Shown here in pieces: positions 59,263 through 64,000 of a DNA stretch of 64,000 nucleotides. Every line of letters begins with the position of its first letter. Position 1 is the stretch's first letter. Location: contig NC_133391.1 of the NCBI RefSeq assembly GCF_047511655.1, positions 108,351,384-108,415,383 on the forward strand. The letters are read 5' to 3'. Under the pieces are notes generated by a model. The model did not search any database. It had not been told where the DNA came from and was given only the letters and a program-made list of their open reading frames with translations. Source of the DNA: Castor canadensis. Its lineage: Eukaryota; Chordata; Mammalia; Rodentia; Castoridae. A program made the translations under genes and the position numbers.

Positions 59263-60969
59263 ATATCAGGCTACACACAATTCAGTTCTTCCACTCCTCA
59301 TGAGGTTATTGCTGGTAGGTTCTGATGAGGAAAACAGAATCTCTACTTTGCCACACTCACAAATTAATTTTCATGAAATAAATGGCTTTTGAATTCAATT
59401 GATTTTATAATCTTAAATCAAGACTCTATGAAACCAATAGTCCAACTGATGTATTAGTTGCTCTCTTAATGCCTTTAAGGGCTCATTGTTTTCCACAAAA
59501 TATTTGCAGTAATCCTCAATGGAATTGAACATCTAGAAGGAAGTTTCAAAAACACTTAAGAAATTTCAGTTTTTGAAAGAGATTTCTTTATAAATACTTG
59601 TTAATTTGAATTGAATCTTGTAAGGAATAATATAACCACTTATCGATGTTTTTTTAAAAAGTTTGAGAACATTAAATATACCAGAATAATTTTTTAGGAT
59701 AACACGTAATTCCCAGAGCATGAACAATTTGACTCTAACTAGATGAGACTAATGTGGTAGTTACAATATTAAAGTCATTAAATAGATAATAATGCTAGAT
59801 ACATTAGAGGCAGCTTAGAAAGAAGTAAAATGTTTTTAAAAATGTGGATGAAAATTGACCTGCTGAGACAATTAAAATGCAACATCATTTTTTTTAACTC
59901 ACATGCTTAAATTTTGCATTCTTTGCAACAACCTGATTTTTAAACTTTTATTCTTCCCAACAATTAGTAAAAAATGACATAGTATGATTCATTTTAATGT
60001 GATATTTCTCCTTAATCTATTATAAATTGCTTTCTAAGAGATATGTCATTTAGCACTCACAATAATTTCTGAGTTAGATGGAGTCAATATTATGATCCCT
60101 AAAGACAGTGAGGTTTGAAGTTTGACTTGTCCTAGCTAAAAAAGAACCTTACACATTTTGATACTCTTATTACTTATAGATCAAGAGATCTGCAAAGTGG
60201 TGTGTAGACAAAAGCAGCCAGGCTGATTGCAGTGAGAACTGTATTTACACCTTTTTTGCATTCAGGAGTTATGAATAGCTTGTGCTAATGCTCTTCAGGA
60301 TCTCCTCATAAAAGTTCCAGGAAGTGCAAAGAATCACAATACAAGCTAAAGAGAGTGACATAAAACAACTTGTGAACAAGAAGTTAGAAATGGATGTATA
60401 AGCATATTATTCTTTAGGAGCAAAGAAAAATAAAAAGAAAATAGAATGAGTGGGTTATAGACTTGAACATGGTAATAAGCAATACAGTTTAATAAAACTA
60501 TAAATAAAAGTAGCATGACCTGTAGATGCAATTATCTCTGCTGTAGAATTCTAGAACACAACCTATTCTGATGAAATACAGCTCACTTTATTTTAATTGA
60601 ATGAACCTGCCCAGATAGAAACAATTCTCTGGCAGTTGTTCTGTTGAAGTCCCAATATCTTTGTGAGTTAAAGAAATATGTGTCCTAGAAGGAAGAAACC
60701 AGGAGGAAAGACAAGAGAGAATTGGGAAAATGGAGTGCTAAGGAAACAGGTCAAATAAAACTTACTGCCCAGATCTATTAACCACTATTAGTCTGGGGGA
60801 TGAAAACAAGAAAGCAAAAACAAACAGCAAATAAAAAACCACAGAGATTAAACTTTAAAAGCTTCCTATATTTTTATATTTTCTCTAAAAATCATTTTCT
60901 AGAGTATTTTTGACAATAATTAATTTGACATATCTGATCTAATTTCCAACAATCACAATCGAGAACTAA
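59263..60969. other. AT-rich intergenic DNA, includes a MIR piece
   Basis: A MIR in minus orientation (60050-60145) is listed separately. The rest shows no gene or clear repeat. Confidence 0.45.
60050..60145 (-). mobile_element. MIR SINE fragment
   Basis: 'tagcactcacaataatttct' and 'gagtcaatattatgatccct' with 'aaagacagtgaggtttgaag' follow the reversed MIR order, from the 'ccctatgaggtaggtac'-like part to the 'gaggaaactgaggc'-like part. Diverged. Confidence 0.55.
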
Positions 60970-62040
60970 ATGGGGAAGGAGGTGAGCAAGATGGTGATTG
61001 AAGAACCACTTCTGGAATCCACTCTTCATAGACACAGCAATTTAGACAGCCATTCACTTACAAATACCTTCCCAAGAGTTAAAGAGGCCAGATGACAGAT
61101 AGTAGTGCCTGGTTTTACTGTAAGAATAAGAAAAATACATTGAAGAAAGCAGAAAGAAAATTTATTCATGTCTATAACTCCCCTCAACTGCAAGCAGCAA
61201 GAGCAGCATGAGAAAAGATACAGGAAGGAGAGAGAACTAAGTCAGAGAGCATGACTCTATCATTGGGACTTCAGGTCCAGTCAGTACTACCTGTGGTTTG
61301 TTGCACAAACTTAGATCATGAGTCTACTTCAGCACAGGCATCTCTTGGCAGCAAGGTTCCTGGTACTGGCTCGGTCCTGTCATAGTCTTGGATGTCTGTG
61401 GACTTCAGGTATGATCTGATATTTCATCCTCAAGGACCACAGGACTGTCTGTACTATTCCTTCCCAAACCCAGGCAGCAAAACAGAGAGAGAAAGAACAA
61501 TTATGTGCATGGGGAAGTAAAGAAAGACACAGTCATTACCAAGAGCCAGGCAAAATTCTATGGTGCCTGATCACAGGTCAGTGACTATTGATGAAGTATG
61601 GGGGCCTACCCTAGCCCAGAAGGAGGCTTTGTAGGAATGGATTGCTCTTTGCAGAGGTGGGAAGGTTAGTTGACATGAGTGCCAACTAACTGATCCTTAA
61701 TGATAAGTATATCCTTATCTCAGGGGAAAAGCTGGACTTGGATTCCCTCTATTGCTAAAATAGTGAGACCAACATGGACATAGGGCACCATTGATTGCTG
61801 AAATAGGAGAAGTGTCCACAGTTTCAGAGAAAATAGGAAGCCTACCTAGAATTTCTGAAAGACAGGTAAAAGCAGTCAGTTATGAAGCCTGGAATAAACA
61901 CCTAATCCCTTAAAGTTCAGATAATGCTGCATACCCACAACCATCAAGACATTTCAGAGAACCATGACCTCACATAAAGAACAAAATAGGATGCCAGAAA
62001 CTGATGATATGGTAATCCAAACGTGTGGATGTTTTCACCA
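60970..62040 (+). mobile_element. Probable ancient L1 5' UTR fragment
   Basis: 'ggtgagcaagatggtgattg' (60981-61000) near the start and 'gagaaccatgacctcacata' (61957-61976) near the end resemble the 5' leader of old mammalian L1s. The sequence is less AT-rich than its surroundings, as L1 5' UTRs are. No ORF1 follows; a composite SINE lies at the end. Subfamily not determined. Confidence 0.5.
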
Positions 62041-62056
62041 CAAAGAAATAGTACAT

Positions 62057-62400
62057 GTGGCTGGGCACTGTGAATCAGCCTATGATCCTAAATATTTGGG
62101 ATGTGGAGATTGGGAGGATAGCCGTTTGAGGCCCCCCTAGACAAAATGTTAGCAGGATCCCATCTCAATCAATGGCTGGGCGTGGTGGCATACACCTGTC
62201 ATCCCAGTTATGTGGGAAGCACAAATAAGAGAGCCATGGTCTAGGACAGCCCTAGGATGTAAAGCTAGACCGTATCTCAAAAATTATCCATGCAAAAACA
62301 GTTGGTGGAGTGGCTCAAATAGTAGGGTGCCGGCCTGCCAACTGAGACAATCTGAGTTCAACCCCACTACCACCACCAAAAAAAAAAAAAAAGAAGAGAA
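62057..62400 (+). mobile_element. Three-unit composite SINE (B1-like, B1-like, tRNA/ID-like)
   Basis: Unit 1 starts 'gtggctgggcactgtgaatc' (62057), unit 2 'gctgggcgtggtggcataca' (62174-62193) with 'cctgtcatcccagttat', and unit 3, the tRNA/ID-like part, 'gtggagtggctcaaatagta' with 'gagttcaaccccactacc' (62304-62370). A 15-base A-tail follows. The two first units are 7SL-derived with internal RNA polymerase III promoter-like boxes. The 110-codon frame over it is not a gene. Confidence 0.85.
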
Positions 62401-63419
62401 AGAGAGAGGATATATGTTTGTGGAGATAGATTATAAAATGTATATATTTATAAAAACACTATGTTACCCCATTAATATGTACAATCATTATTTTTATATG
62501 TCAGCAAAAAATTTAAAAAGTAAAAAGGTAAAGTGTACTTAAGATGAAAAAGAAAACATGCTTCAGAGAAGAAATAATAAATATTTGAGGGGATAGGTAC
62601 ATTTCCCTTGAAATGAAAATTACACAGTATGAACCTGTATTGAAACATCATGTGATGTGTCCTGAATTTTTACAATTTTTTGTTTCAGGTAAATATTACA
62701 ATTTACAAAAGAATTAAGTGAAATTTAAATAACTTTAAATAGGCCCTAAATATCAATATAGATATTAGTAAATAATTATTGATTATGTAAGAAAACCTGT
62801 ATGAGAAGTTCTAAAGAAGACAAACAAGTAATATAAATATCTCAGTCTCATTATAAACTAATCACAGAAAAGAGGCACTGAGCTCCACTCACCTGTCAAG
62901 TATTATTTTGTTATGTATGGACTCAGACAACAAGGCAACTTACATTTGTTAAAACCCTGTCTTTATAGTTTTACTATGTAGCCAAGTAAAACAAATAATT
63001 TTTGGAAGACTTTTGCATTCTAGTTTGCAAAAAAGGATTAAGATTTACACTTACATCCTGATAACAGTTGCTATTGCGCGACATTTAGATATTCATTTAA
63101 ATTCTGTTGCCCTCAGCTGCTGCCTCTGTACAATAAGACTGAATGAGAACCAAATGTTATATGCATCTTTTTGGCTATTAAAAATACAAAAATCAGTGTT
63201 TGCACAATTAGATCTGAGTTGAAGGTATAAAAGTGTACCTCAGAATGTTAGAGGTAAGTAACATACTGTTGTTATTCCATTGATAGAATTATTTTCTGAC
63301 AAACATGTTGAACCACTGGTAACTTAAGAGAACATAAATGATCACTTACTATTTTATGTACTGAGCCTTAAAATCACGTTCCCATGTCACTTTACTTTTC
63401 AACTAGTCACACATTTCTT
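62401..63419. other. AT-rich intergenic DNA, nothing recognised
   Basis: No gene or clear repeat was recognised. A 69-codon frame at 63013 has no family features. Confidence 0.45.
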
Positions 63420-64000
63420 CCATCCATTCCTTTAACCAATACCCATGAAGCCAAATCCATGTTCTAGGTATCATACTAGGCAGTAGACTTTTGGTGATTT
63501 TCCTACTGCCTAGCAAATAGAACAAGAAGAAGCAAAGAATAAGGAATAAAAGAATGTAGTTATACATTGTGAGAAGTAATTAGAAGAAAGGAACAAGGTT
63601 CTTTGAGAGGTAACAAGGAAGAATTTGCATTAAATTTGGACATGAGGGAAGAAAATCAGAAAAGACTTACAGACAGCTTAGCCTTACTTCAAAAAATAAA
63701 TCATATCCTAAGGTGAGGAAATGATTGGTGTGTTTGAGGAAGTGCAAGGCCATTGGGGCTTAAGGATAATGAAGGAAAAGAGCCTTCAGTGACAAGGAAC
63801 AGCAGACAATGGCTGAATATTTTTGTGTAATGAAGTAATCCTTAAGCCATTGGGAACTGGTTAAGGGCAAAGCAAAGTTACTGAAGTCTTTTGAACATGG
63901 GAGTGATGGAAAGTTGTTCACATTTTACAAAAAAGTTAGTAAAGATTTAGATAATGGAATGGTCAAAACTTGGAGAATGTACAGAAATGCTGGAAAGAGG
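63420..64000 (-). mobile_element. L2 (LINE-2) fragment, continues past the right edge
   Basis: 'gttctaggtatcatactagg' (63461-63480), 'gtgtttgaggaagtgcaagg' (63731-63750), 'cattgggaactggttaaggg' (63849-63868) and 'tgaacatgggagtgatggaa' (63892-63911) follow the order of an L2 3' region read in reverse. Diverged, with no open frame. Confidence 0.72.

Overview
This is a stretch of mammalian nuclear DNA with no intact cellular gene: AT-rich, low in CpG, and built mostly of interspersed repeats of different ages. MIR, L2, MER5-type and MaLR-type copies place it in a eutherian mammal. The SINEs combine B1-like units with a tRNA/ID-like unit, and the youngest L1 3' ends start (on the opposite strand) with a C-rich tract. 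From memory of such repeats these suggest a rodent, most likely a castorimorph such as a beaver or kangaroo-rat relative. That species guess is inference. I see no complete coding gene, structural RNA gene or CRISPR.

Layout. 1-815 is the 3' end of an ancient L1 entering from the left edge. 2.3-7.2 kb holds SINE and L1 3'-end fragments and, at 4.03-4.87 kb, an unidentified coding-like minus-strand stretch. About 11.97-17.97 kb is a nearly full-length, decayed L1 on the plus strand, with an imperfect target-site duplication and a SINE inside it. 22.62-23.87 kb is a processed pseudogene of the kinase SGK3, carrying a perfect 57-bp inverted duplication and a large internal deletion. A young truncated L1 lies just downstream on the minus strand.

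26.19-34.81 kb is a complete but dead gammaretrovirus-like provirus on the minus strand: 5' LTR, candidate primer site, gag, pro, pol, env, polypurine tract, 3' LTR. Its genes show CCHC, DSG, YTDD, HHCC, CWLC and CX6CC motifs, broken by frameshifts, stops and deletions. The two LTRs differ by roughly 10-20 percent by eye, so the insertion is old.

37.1-43.4 kb contains L1 fragments in both orientations, a MaLR-type solo LTR, and a young L1 with a perfect 17-bp target-site duplication and a 21-bp inversion at its 5' end. 43.4-64 kb is mostly unrecognised AT-rich DNA with MIR, L2, MER5-like and L1 pieces, a composite three-unit SINE near 62.1-62.4 kb, and an L2 running off the right edge.

The genes do not work together as a system. 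The window is a record of retrotransposition: L1 machinery explains the SINEs, the L1 copies and the SGK3 retrocopy, and a retroviral germline insertion explains the provirus. I found no convincing new biological system. The most informative items are the rearranged SGK3 retrocopy, the L1 with a captured twin-priming junction, and the layout of the provirus.
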